Below the pieces are notes generated by a model that made no database searches, was not told where the DNA came from, and saw nothing but the letters and a program-made list of their open reading frames with translations. A DNA stretch of 64,000 nt from Diprion similis. Its lineage: Eukaryota > Arthropoda > Insecta > Hymenoptera > Diprionidae. Both the position numbers and the translations under genes were made by a program. Below, in pieces: positions 36,000 to 48,200 of the stretch; the first letter of the stretch is position 1, and every line of letters begins with the position of its first letter. The stretch lies in contig NC_060118.1 of NCBI RefSeq assembly GCF_021155765.1, forward strand, positions 5,704,001 to 5,768,000, given 5' to 3'.

Positions 36000-37597
36000 A
36001 TGTGTAGGGCGGCATTTTCACAGTGATTGTCATGAATTTTTTTAACAGATGAAGAATTGATATAATTTATTGATATCGTTAGGTCCTTTTATACATATAT
36101 TTGAGAATAACTTCTGAAATTTGTCAAGAGTTTTCTTGAAAAGTAACGGAGATACCAGCTGCCGCGCATTAAAGGCTCCCATGCAACTGGGCAGATTGCC
36201 TACATCTTGGAGGCCGCAATTCTTATCTGAAATGAAGCGCACAAAAAGTTTACTTCTTTTATATGTGTCTTTTTTATGTGAACCTCAAATATCTCAAAAA
36301 ATCTGAACATAAGTATATCTTCGAAGTGTATGAACATAAAGCATGATGTATTGCCAAAATGCTTTAAACAAAGGTATTACTGAGGATTCAGGTTCAAATA
36401 TAGCGTATTTATGTAAAAAAAGTATATACCAAATTTCAAAATGATAGCTTGAAAACTTTTTAGGCTGGGGTGTACGCAAATTCGAAAAAAGCCCTTTCAA
36501 GAAAAATGCGTTTGAAAAAAAAGTGGCAGAAAAGATGAATTCAAGGCAGTAATGTATCAATTCAAACAACTTACTGGTTAATCAACGATTTCAGCACCAC
36601 ATAGCAACCTTTCTTCAGCTTCACATGCTTTGTTTCCAGCATGCAGCATATCTTTTCGAGCTATTTGAGCTTCCTAACTGTCCAAGGAACTGCGCCGACT
36701 CTGTCGGTTAACGGTAAATCGTTTATAACTTTTCAACAAACTGGAATTTTGACTTAAAATTTTAGGAGTATATTTTTTAATGGTTTTACAAGTGATATAT
36801 GAAAAAAAATGGGATTTTTTTAAGCTTCTACACTTATTTCCCCCCTGATTAATTCTTCGATGCACTATTACTATGTTTACGTGGGCCGAGTTACATGTAT
36901 CGAGCAGCTTATTATCGTTAATTATGCTTTTCGACAAAACGTATGGTAAAAATTAAATATCATTTAACAGTTATATCTGAGTTATAAAATCAAAATTTCT
37001 AGATTGAAGATAAAACCCCAGCTATAATCGAACACGTAAACGGCCCTAAAAAGAATTTCACTCAACAGAATTACTCATCGATGGAGCCCAAGTTGTATGT
37101 GAAAATTTGGCCAATCTCTGTGGGTGGTAACCAATCTGTAAAATTTCTTTCCAAAATTTGAAAAAGTAAAAAGACACTCCATTTTTTGCCAACATAAGGC
37201 ATTAATTGCCCAAGTTTCACTCTGATCGCTTGAGCGGTATAAGAGTTTTGCATCCCCGCGTTTTCGAGGTGTGCAACGTGTCTTTATAAGCACTCGGCTC
37301 GCGCGCCCGGCCCCATTTGCGAGCCGTGATTGGCGGGTAAGAACTCTTTCTCTTTGTACTAGCGTATGCGCAGTAAACAAACTTAGCCTACAGCCGTCGA
37401 ACACCAGTCTAGTCCATAGATGCTTCCACCATTTGTTATGTTTATACTGTACATACATGCCGTACATGCTCTAAGAAGGGAATAAACGTGATAGAGGATT
37501 TGAAATTACAACCGACTGCTTGAGTGACTGGTTCACATTGGTTACTGTAATTGTTTGATGTCTGCGGGAGCATTCATTCCAGCGAGATAATATTGAA
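36000..37597. other. Spacer between the satellite and XPA
   Basis: No gene is supported. The left part is AT-rich and may contain further decayed satellite-like fragments (for example GATTAATTCTTCGATGCACT near 36847). The part from about 37255 to 37345 is GC- and CpG-rich and, lying about 250-340 bp upstream of the XPA start codon, is the likely TATA-less XPA promoter region. Confidence 0.45.
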
Positions 37598-39488
37598 ATG
37601 GCAGCAAATACTCGATCGCGTACTAAGGTCGTTAGCGGGAACGATCAAAACGACATGGAAATACCTGAAGATCTTTTGAAACGTGCCGAAAAGAATCGTC
37701 AGAAAGCCTTACTGTTGAAAAAGGCAAAGCTGATCGCGCACCCTTACGCAAAAGAGTAAGATCATCAGTTATTACTAAATAACAGCTGATTATCCCTGTA
37801 CGCATGTCATCTCAACGTATTTACATTTTACTCAGTGCGTATAACTAAGCGTTTGATAATACTTTTTGTACTTTGATTGTTTGATTCGATACACTAGGGA
37901 TAACGGTGACACGGTTACTGGAAGGCTCGTCAAAGTAAGAGGTCAACGTGTAATCGATAGCGGAGGTGGATTCCTCATCGAAGAAAATGACGAGCTTGAG
38001 CAACAAATGGTAGTCTCATTCGTCATGTACAGATAGTTGAACACTATTTGGTGATAATAAGTAATTTTGCTCATTTAAGGTGAAAAAGCTTCCTCGGAGA
38101 TTCAGAATTAATTTAGTAGCAGTAATATTTAAGTAATACTTAATGACTGTTCAGAAACTGACTCTTAGAATAGAGGATCGTGTTAACAATTGCACAATAT
38201 TGCTTACATTCGAATCACATGCGTAAATTATTCGCAGCAAAAGATGATATGCTCGATTAAACAGATTATGATTTGCTGAAACTTTTGGGGTAGTTTGAAT
38301 AATTAGTATAAGAGTGATTGACATTATCCCATACAGAAGTGATAAGCAATAATGTAAAATCATTCATATGATGTTTGTAGCTAAAGATCACATCCGTGCC
38401 AGCGCCAATTATAAGTAAACTGCCAATATGTGAGGAGTGCTTGGGTGAATTCAAAGATTCCTATCTTTTCCAGACCTTTGATTTATTGGTTTGCGATAAG
38501 TGCAGGTAAATCGGCTTTAGTTATATGTATTAAATATGCATTGCTTACAATTTTTCTTAATAAGCTGTATTTATACTTACGCACTGTTAGTTCCATACAG
38601 TTATGGCTAAAAGTAGACGACACGCGTCATAATCTAAAATTTTTCAAATTCCTTTCAATCTGTAGAAGATTATACAATTGTTCTTTATCTGACTTTTCTT
38701 TACAAAAATTCGAAGTTGTAATAACACAGGCCTTTTCACTATTGCTGAACTGAAATAACAATTATTATTAAATTACGTGTCATTTATTAGTTTACAAGAA
38801 AAGTTTAATTAATATGAGAATATAATTTTTGCAGTCTACAAAAAAGTGACGATAGTTTTTTTCCTTCCTCAGAGACAACGAAGACAAACATTCTCTAATA
38901 ACAAGGACAGAAGCGAAGCAAGAATATCTGTTGAAGGACTGTGACCTTGATAAAAGGGAACCGCCTTTGAAATATATCGCAAAAAAGAATCCACACAATG
39001 TACGATGGGGCGAAATGAAGATGTATTTGCATCTTCAAGTAGAAAAACGTGCCCTCGAAGTTTGGGGTTCAGAAGAGGCTTTGTTAGAGGAAAGAGAAAA
39101 ACGAGATGTCAAAAGACACGAAGGGAAAATCAAAAAATTCAACAAAAAGGTGACAAATTTACTGATAATATGTAAATACATACGTCTAAGCCATGGTTGT
39201 CTTTTCATCTCTGATAAGTCGAAGTGATTTGAACTTTAAAAAAAAAAACGACTACACCTAGTCGGTGGTTGTGTGTATTTTTGCGTTTCAAAGCATGTGA
39301 GAATTTTTAACCAAAGATTTATCTTGTAGGTGAAACAATTACGAATGACTGTACGAAGTTCCATGTACGACAAAACAAAGGCATCGCACACTCATGAATT
39401 TGGCGAAGATACTTACAATGAGGAGGATGATAATTATTCCCATACATGTGAAACATGTGGCTATGAAGAAGTGTATGAAAAAATGTAA
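37598..39488 (+). CDS. XPA: XPA, DNA damage recognition/verification factor of nucleotide excision repair
   Basis: Five exons join in frame: 37598-37755, 37898-38009, 38381-38505, 38873-39149 and 39330-39488, giving 276 aa (human XPA has 273). XPA is the scaffold that binds damaged DNA, RPA, ERCC1-XPF and TFIIH during excision repair in the nucleus. Visible features: a basic N-terminal helix (about 27-50), the ERCC1-binding GGGF motif (Gly75-77, Phe78) with acidic residues after it, the zinc finger Cys107-X2-Cys110-X17-Cys128-X2-Cys131 with exactly the family spacing, then the DNA-binding core with [26 protein letters not shown] and LEVWGS. The C-terminal CETC pair (264, 267) and the final VYEKM match the TFIIH-binding end of the family. 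No defects are seen, so the gene should be functional. Confidence 0.97.
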
Positions 39489-39559
39489 CATTAAAAATCG
39501 ATAATTCAATAGCATATCATTTTCCATTTGTGCTGGAATGAAGTATTGCTGCTGTGCGG

Positions 39560-39565
39560 AATAAA
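39560..39565 (+). terminator. Polyadenylation signal of XPA
   Basis: AATAAA 72 bases after the TAA stop. Confidence 0.65.
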
Positions 39566-42134
39566 AAAATATTGATCATTTCTGCATTTATGTGATGATA
39601 TTTGTAAGAAAAACTGTAAATTTGATATTTTGAATGATTGTATTTCAAGGTAACCCGATCACACAGTTGCCGTATTGTTTGGAAATAATTGAAAATCCAA
39701 ACATTATTTCTTTTTCTTTGCGTACTATCAGTTTATTTATTTTCAACCGATGACTAGTTTTACGTTCGATGGTTGGGAGACTTACTCTAAAATTTCACAA
39801 CTCCAATTTCATTTTTTACTACAAATTGTTTTATATATGCATATAATATATTATACCGTCAACTGTACAATAAAATTCCTGAAAGAAGTGAATTTGATGT
39901 ATTTGATACATCGTATTCTGCTAGCCTACATGGATATTGATAAATGAAGAATTTTTTTTAACATTGTCACGATTTTGTTTGGCTTCGTAAGAAATTTCAT
40001 TTTCACAGACGTGAGCTGCTAACTATATCAGCTTTGCATATGCATTTTAAGGAGTTCATGCTTTCATATGTGAACTCAAGAGTCCAAAATACAACGAAGA
40101 AAAAAAACAAACAGTCGAACAAGCTTTACAAATTACGTATTTCATTTTAATATCAAGTTCATCCACCTAGAACTCTTCTCCAGAACCTCAATCTATAGAC
40201 ATGTATATACATTGGGATGCATATAATGTTGTATTAGGCGTTATGTTTTGAATATGAAATAATGTCCTTCCGGTAATTACAGCCGAAGTAACCAAGTTTT
40301 TCTACCTGTCTTCTCCTATGTTTATTTGAAATAATTTGTACAATTATTGTATTGTGTATCAATACATTAGCAGGATCTCGAATGGAACGAATTTTTTATA
40401 GTCTCCAAATTTCGCTGATAAGTCAGAAATTGTAATATTTCTTTGCTCAACTGTCTACACATATATTTACACTTTTATTTACTGTTATACGTTTAAGCTT
40501 TTCCGAAAATATGTTCGGAGATCCTGCTAAACTACACAAAATTGAAGTTCGTAACATTAACGTAACATAATGAACGATATTTAAGAAATTAATAATTTCG
40601 AGACTGGGATAATGGAAATGTAGTAAAACATAAATCATGATGCAATCAGGGCGATGTATCTTCGTTTTCTAACTGAAGCCCCTGCGAACCAATTATAAAG
40701 TTTCGAAATAATACTTTTCTAAACATATTTTGTTACATTAACTTGATAAACTTTTACGCCCTTTCAATACAGGGTCTGAACGCACTAAATTGTTCATACA
40801 ACAATTTTTCTTTTCTCTACATCATAATATTTTGATAGTTATTGGAAGTCTAATTTTGAATAAATATTCGAAAATGAACAAATTTCAAGTGATTTGTGTC
40901 AAACTATACACTTTAATTCGTAGATTAGATTCAAATTGTACTATAATTTTCAAATACATTGCATCATTGTCGTCGCAGTGTGACTGCAAAACCATAAGAC
41001 AAGGCTGTTTCATTTCTTTATTCCGATATCCGGTTACTGATGCATGGATGCAGAAGAAAGCAAAGAAGTGCCACAGAGATACTGTAAATCGGAGTAACTT
41101 TGGGACAGCAGGAAAACGCATGGTATTTGCTGGAAATTCGAAACTCAATAATGACCCATTATCCTAAAGTTACCCCGGTTAACGATATTATTTTATTGGC
41201 TAGACCCCTTAATAATTTGCACCAAACTTTTGAATTAAACAAAATATATTAATCTGATTGTACGTAATATACTATTTATAATTATATGCACGTATTAGTC
41301 TATTTGCTCCATCACATAGGTACCTCTACTTAATTTTTCATTATTACTTCATATATATCTATATCATTTCTTCAAATATATACCGTAATCAAAATCATGG
41401 TAATATTGTCTTTGATTAAAGAAATAATATTAATAATAATTGCACCACCATTTCTTCGATCAATATGAAAAAGGTTGCACCCTATATATCTATGTATACT
41501 CGACTTTATATCGGTCGAACATTTAAATCAGTCGCACAGTACGAATAACCCTTGAAATTAAACATTCTAATGTAAATACAAAAAGTATACAAGAAGCCAG
41601 TTCTCACTAAAAGGTGACGCAATACATTTTGTAAAAGTAAAACAGAATATATTAAATACGTATGCACATGTTACGGCGATCTTTGTCTCGTACACACGAT
41701 TATCGTTATTATTAAAGTTTTCCAAAGTTTTTTCTTGATTAAAATAAAAATTCATAATTTCATCATCTCCAAGTATGTAACACACTATTCCTGATACGTT
41801 TGACGCGAGTGTTTGTAATAATAACCATTCGCAAGTCGATATCATTGTCGAATCATTATTATTATTTATTATCATTAATAAGATATTTGATTTAATTGCT
41901 CTGACAATGAGTCGTAATGCGTGTTTCGTAGTTTTATTCTTCTCTGCAACAAACGGATTTCTTCTCACGAGATAATTACAACGTATCTCCTGAGATTGAG
42001 AGAAAGAGACTCATTGCTTCTCTTTGGAACAACGAATCGTTTACTGCTACGTACAAATCGCCTGTTCTTGTTTCTCATTTCATTACTTTAATACAATTTT
42101 CTTTAATACAATCACACAAGTATTAAAGTCTCTG
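39566..42134. other. Spacer between XPA and HMG-CoA reductase 3' ends
   Basis: XPA and HMG-CoA reductase converge here. I see no supported gene. An open frame on the plus strand at 40790-41167 and others near 41.6-42.0 kb have no recognisable content; the latter overlaps the probable 3' UTR of HMG-CoA reductase. Confidence 0.5.
41933..41938 (-). terminator. Possible polyadenylation signal of HMG-CoA reductase
   Basis: Minus-strand AATAAA about 200 bases past the proposed stop codon at 42135-42137. ATTAAA variants also occur nearer, around 42084 and 42106. Confidence 0.4.
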
Positions 42135-42258
42135 CTAGGACTGCCGTGCTGGTTCTGTACATTGCGGTTCTATCGGCGGGATAAGATTTGGCACTGTCAA
42201 GTTTCCACCCATACTCGTTCTGTTTAAATTCACCGGATTACTCATCGCCGTAGACGAT
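42135..42258 (-). CDS. HMGCR: Last coding exon of HMG-CoA reductase
   Basis: The catalytic exon ends at 44229 in CACAACAG followed by a GTATGG donor; reading on gives only YGLG and a stop. At 42258 a strong acceptor (TTTCTCGCATTGCAG) opens a frame that completes the split Arg codon and yields [19 protein letters not shown], then 24 more residues to TAG at 42135. Family members typically have Ser directly after HNR, so this exon restores the expected tail and the AMPK-type serine (Ser879). The intron is about 1.97 kb and holds a transposon remnant. Confidence 0.8.
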
Positions 42259-45200
42259 CTGCAATGCGAGAAATTCCATTCAGTCAACATCGTGAATTTT
42301 GTTTATTTTCTTCAATTTACGTATGTATGCATGTAAACTACTTGGCTTGGTAAGTAAGAAAGGGTCAAGCAGTTCTTCTCTCGGACATTTATTAATGTCA
42401 ATCAACTACCTAATTAATTACCTAATTAGTTACCTAATTAAATCACAAGGTTCAACTAACTTGGCCCAAATCCTGTTCATCTAATGACAAATATATGTAG
42501 ATTTCTATGATCTTCACTAATGAAATATAGTTTCATTAATAATTTAGCTAGGTGATTAGATCAAGAGCGATTTAGATTCAGCAAAAAGATCCATTTGATT
42601 AACTACCTTATAGGTTTACCTCCATAATTTTCACGACACTGACATTCTTCTTGAAAAACAAAAGTAGTTTAGAAATTTTAACAACTTCAAAAGAAACATA
42701 CATATATTGTCAAATGATCGCTGATCAACTAGTATTTCAATGTCTGTTTGAGTGATTGTACTGATAAACGATGCGGAACTGCAGAGAAATATACAAAAGT
42801 GGAACTGCCTGATAACATCCTAGAGTCGAACAGCTCTATAAAAAATATAATTGATGTAGACAAATGGAAATCTTTTCCTCAATTTTAAGTAAAATAGGTT
42901 TTTGAAACGAGTTACAAAATGTCAAATTGTATTGTACTATAGATACCATGACTTTTTCTAATAATTAAAATATTCCCTGTTTCTCTGTTTTTTATCATTT
43001 TATTTTGTACATGTATCATTATGCTTAACAAGATATTGCAGTGATTTACATTATTTTATGACTTTGATCTGTCTTCCGTTAGGCATATTATTATTCCACC
43101 GTATATGACGATAATCGTAAAACTGGTTAAACAGCGTTAGTAAAAACGCTCTTGTTTCTCCAAAAATAGAGCATACAGGCAGATTTGCCTTGGCTTTACA
43201 TAGAATTGAGTCAAGATATTTATCAAATCACTGCTTCATGCGAGCAGCCATTTACATTTACATTTTTAATACATATACAAAATGAAATCATTTCAAATAC
43301 TTTCAAATATTACTAGGGTTGGCATTCTAAATCGACTTTTTTCCACAACCGACATTTCGACTGAAATCGATTTTCGAGTATTGGTCTAAAAGTTGAAAAT
43401 TCCTAAGCCGAAATCGGTTTTTATCAACAACCGAATAGTTCGATTTTCAGTTTTTCGAATTTTCAATTTTTCGAAAGTTTGGTTTTCGGTACTTGTTACT
43501 TTTTGTACATGGAGCTTTATTTATATTTCAAAGCTTCCTCGTTGATTTATGCCCATTGTTTACGTAACGCTTACGATATTCTCACGTAGTTCGAAAAACG
43601 AAAACCATATTTGTATTGCTCTGAGTTCACTGTCAGTCAGTCCGTTAGTCTACGCATCGATTAGCAAATATGCCGAGTGTAGTGTGGGAATCGTTTAAAA
43701 AAATTAACAATGGGACGGAAGTAGTACGTTTGTAATGTAATAGACATATGAAATATAGAAGTTCAGCATCTTCAATACGACTGCATCTTCAAAACGTTCA
43801 CGGTCTTACATTGAAAAGAGATACCAGTGAAATTCGAGACCAGAGGAATTTCTTTATGTGCAAGAAGTTTCAATAACAAGTATCTCAAAAATTCCGTATA
43901 TTCGTTATCAAAATTGCCTGATTCATTTGAAACCGATATCGAAAATTCTATTTTCTGCGGAAAACTTATTTTTTGAATGATGCTTTCCTTGTCGCCAAGA
44001 TGATGAAGGTTGCCTGACAGAGCAACTAGACAAACAGATACGCGTAAAATACATATCACCATCGAAAACAGAAAATTCGAAAAACCGAAAACCGAACTAT
44101 TCTATTGTTGTCGATAAAAACCGATTTTAACTTAACGGTCTTCGACTTTGAAACCGATACTCGAAAATCGATTCAATATTGGGTCTTTAGTTCTGATTTC
44201 ATAAGTACCAAATTATCCTAGTCCATACCTGTTGTGTCTGAGATGACTTTTGACTAGATGTCCTGCAGTGAGAGCCGCCATCAAGGATAACTCTCCGGCA
44301 AGTACAGTGGCGCAAACAACTCTGGCAACTTTGCTAGCATTTTCACCAGGAGTTTCGGGATGCGCGCCTTTGGCGCCAAGTACACCCAGGCAAGCACCCT
44401 GAGCAGGTAACCCAGTGCCGCCTCCAACGGTGCCAATTTCAATGCTTGGCATTGTGCAAGATACGTATAAATCATTTCCGTCGGGCCCCCAGGGCTCCAT
44501 GATGGTCATGCAATTACTGCTTCCAACATTTTGGGCCGGGTCCTGTCCAGTGGCAATGTATATAGCTGTGACAACGTTCGCCGCGTGCGCATTGTAACCG
44601 CCTATGCTGCCTGCGATAGCAGAGCCGATTAAGTTTTTGCAGATATTAACATCGACGAGCGCATGGACTGAGGTCTTCAGTACCGTGGTGACGACATCCG
44701 CTGGAACGATTGCTTCGCAGACAACGCTCTTCCCTCTGCCTTCAACCCAGTTGATAGCAGCTGGCTTCTTGTCGGTACAAAAGTTACCGCTTAGAGATAG
44801 AATCTCCATGTCTGTAAAAATTTTCTGCACCGTTTGTAGGGACTTTTCCGTACCTTTCGAGAGCATATTCATACCCATAGCATCACCAGTTTTCGCTACA
44901 AATCTTATAAACAACAGTCTGCCCGCTATGCGGATGTGTATTTTTGTCAATCTTGCGTATCTGCTTGTCGAATCAAATGAACTTTTCATTATTGCAAAGT
45001 TTTGATCATCCTGCATCCATTTCATCGCTTCACTTGCTCGAGATATATTTGGAAATCGAACTACAGGTCCTCTAGTCATGCCGTCTGCGACTACTTGGCT
45101 GGTCACTCCGCACTTCAGAAGAGCCCTGCTTCCACGATTTGTAGAAGCGATTAGACAGCCCTCCGTTGTCGCCATTGGGACGTGAATTAATTCACCATCG

Positions 45201-48200
45201 ACCAGTAAAGGTCCGGCTATTCCAACCGGTATCGGTATGTATCCAATCACATTTTCACAGCAAGAACCTAAGACTTTTGAATAGTCGTAGTTCTTATACG
45301 GCAAATCCAACAAATGATCTAGGAATTTTCCAGCCCTTCCAACGATCGTACGACGCAAATTAACTCCTCTTTCCATATCCCCAACTGCTTTCTCAAGCTG
45401 ATACGCTGGAATGTATTTGTGCTGCACCAGTTGTATCACTTCCGAGTCTGTCAGTGCGCTCGCACCCAACTATAAAGTGAAAGATTTATCTATATTTAGA
45501 TCTCCTAATACTTTCAAGGAGGTACAGGTAAGTAGACGACTGAAAAAGTGAGCAAATTTTGAAAATTTATACTTTGACAATCAACGATTCATTATGATTG
45601 AGGTTTGTTTTATTCAAAAGCATGGAGATCGAGTTTCGTCTGCATGTTTTGTTTTTTACAAGAATAAAAATATGGGAAGCACTATCATTGACGATAATTT
45701 CAACAATTTCGCTCAGTAGTATATTTTTTGGTACCAATTACGAAATTCTTTTTGTTAATCAAATAAAAAAATTGTACATTTTTTACGAAAAATCGAATAT
45801 CCGTTTCAAACAGCCTTCATTCAGAAGAAAATTTTACCGTGGCAAAGGATAAACTATCTGGGAATACTCTCCACAAATTAGAAGTAAATCAGTCGAGTCG
45901 TTCTTGACAAACTGTGAGGAACACAAAACATGACAACTAGAGAAATGATTGACGTTATTGTCAATAACATTGATTCAGATAAATTTATTTTAATAAAAAA
46001 ATGTTTGAAATGAAACTCGATCTACAGGTACTTTTGAATAAAACATACTCCAATTGAATTGAATAATTGATTCTCAAAATTCGAATTCCAAAATCCGAAC
46101 ACTTTTTCAGATGTTTCCTCGCATAAACCTTCTAAAAACCGGACAATAAAGAAATCAATATAGGTATAAATTAGATTAAATTATGGAAATTCGCCCAAGA
46201 TTCATAGGACTGACTATTTGATGGTTGTTTTAATCTATCAAAGGATGAAATAAATTTAACATACCTCAGATTTATAAATGGCCAGACATTCTTCGACACT
46301 CCTTGTAATTTCAGGTGTATCTTGGGAATTTTCTGTATTAGATTCTGGAAAGTTTTGCGAGTACGGAATGCTTTTTTCTGTCTGAACTTCTTTGTCGAAC
46401 AGCTTTACTTGCGTCTCGTCACCAACTTCGACCCATTCTCCATTCATTCCGGAAATTGGAAACACAGGTGTATGCATCACAGGTAGCGCTGTACCAAATC
46501 TTTGCCGAAGAGAAACATCTAGTGCAGCTGTTTGCATATTTTCTTCACTAATTCTCTGTTGTTCTTCTCTTTCTTCGGTTAGTCTCAGCTGTTCAGTAAG
46601 CTCGCCCTTGTCTTCAAAGAATATGAACTTTATAGCCAGTGTAAGAAGCAGTATCAAAATAACAATATGATCTGCACTGACTGACAGCCACTTCATAAAG
46701 TACTCGTGAAGATCCGTTGGCACTTCAGTATCGTTATGATTATTCACGACTATGTAGGAATTTACTTGTGATATCGTTCCTTCTGCTACATCCGCGCAAT
46801 CTTCATGTTTGAATGGCCAACGACTGAAATTTAAAAAAAAAAACACAATGAAGTTAGCAAACTATCGTTGTAAATATACACAAAATTTTATGATGACTAG
46901 TTTAAGGTAAAGCACTTGATCCCAGATCAGTATTTCTTCACTTCAAATAAAACACAGTTCAATTTCTTTATTACTATGCGAATCTTTCGTTAATGGACAC
47001 AAATTTATGACCGATTATACTCGTTGTCTTCGCAGAACTGATCTTACTTCGTGAGAACCAGTGACTGGTATGGCAAGGGTTTGGTGTCGAGCAGTTTTCT
47101 GTTGCAAAAAGAGGAGGCTAAATCACTATCAACTGATCGAGCAGAAACTTAGTGCCAAGTAGCGAGAGTAAAAAATTGTGTATGGGCAAAAGGAAGACCA
47201 GTATCTGGAGCTTGCGATGTTAGGTAACAAGGTTCATAAGAGATATCGGGAGAGTTTTGCAAGGCACTGGTTAATTTTTCAGTGAAAAAATCTAAATAAC
47301 TTGATCACCGATGGTGTTAGATGAGATAAATATTTACAAGTTATGGCTCGGAGATTGGTTTACAGTAAGACGATGTAAGTGCGCAAACGTTTTTTCTCAA
47401 AGTGGTAAGATACTGGCATTGCTGTCAACATAAGAATGAAAATTTCCTCAGCCTGCGGCAGCTACTATTTTTGGGTTCTCATTTTACTCTGTATGGTAGC
47501 CTAAGCTTTGTTCTGTAAGATATTATTACCATCCTCATGCAATATTCAATCCGTGAAGAATATTTATTTTCAACCGTCTCTCGTTTCAAATACTCATAGT
47601 TCATTCAATGTTATTCAAGTTTTTGTTTCTCAATACACCGATTTATTGCACAGAAAACCGTTGGATTTGAAGTTAAACATAGTACTTTGCTGTAACAACA
47701 ATCTGAGGTATATTTGAATGAGGAAAAAGTACATTTTTGTATGAAATTTTTTGACAAACGTCAAACGCTTGAGCGTAAATATTCAAAAGAATTTCTATAA
47801 CTGATTCAGCTCATCTTTGCAACTAGTGATACTTTTTGAAGACGTAATCTCTACATGATGCAACGTGAACATGACCTGTCGAACTAGGTAAAAAAGACTT
47901 TCCTGACAATAGAATTCTCCATAAAATGTATGAGGGGTCAGATTGGTACAATGGCATTGTTGAACTTCCACAACTCTTATCCGCTAGTCGAGAAACTTGT
48001 GCGCTAAGATCGCACGCTTGCATAAACTAATTCAGTGTCACAGTGGCCTATTCCCCACTTCGTTCTTCAGAGTCAACCTAGTAGTAAATTCTCGATAAAT
48101 GGAAATCCTGAATGACAATGCTGGAATTTGCTGTTTCTCAAGAATTCAATTTTTGTCGTGTATAAGTTCAGTCAAAATAATGTTCAATATTTAAAATTTT

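Larger units (their letters stand above)
17690..36000. repeat. Satellite array, about 311-bp monomers, roughly 59 units
   Basis: The landmark GCGCAGTCCCAATACGCTGC recurs every 311-312 bp from 19228 to beyond 35100, and the landmark TCTCTGCTG(T/C)(A/T)GGTCC or TCTGTTGATGGTCC recurs with the same spacing. Degenerate units extend the array left to about 17690 (for example CTGTTGGTCCTACG near 17728, then at 18353, 18662 and 18983) and right to about 36000. Core monomers are nearly identical; the edges are diverged. No transposase, terminal repeat or real gene is visible inside. Because 311 is not a multiple of 3, open frames of about 104-111 codons recur once per unit on both strands; they are by-products of the repeat. 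It lies between ordinary genes, so it is either an interstitial block or near heterochromatin. Confidence 0.97.

Noticed and set aside
40790-41167. Plus-strand 125-codon frame as a gene
   Set aside because: The sequence is unremarkable, the opposite strand is equally open, and there is no family resemblance or splice context.
43055-43068. Alternative last HMGCR exon giving RSKS-stop
   Set aside because: The frame fits for three residues, but the acceptor lacks a pyrimidine tract and the tail would be very short.
44213-44228. HMG-CoA reductase ending as HNRYGLG-stop
   Set aside because: A consensus donor (GTATGG) splits the Arg codon here, and family members continue after HNR; the exon at 42258 fits better.
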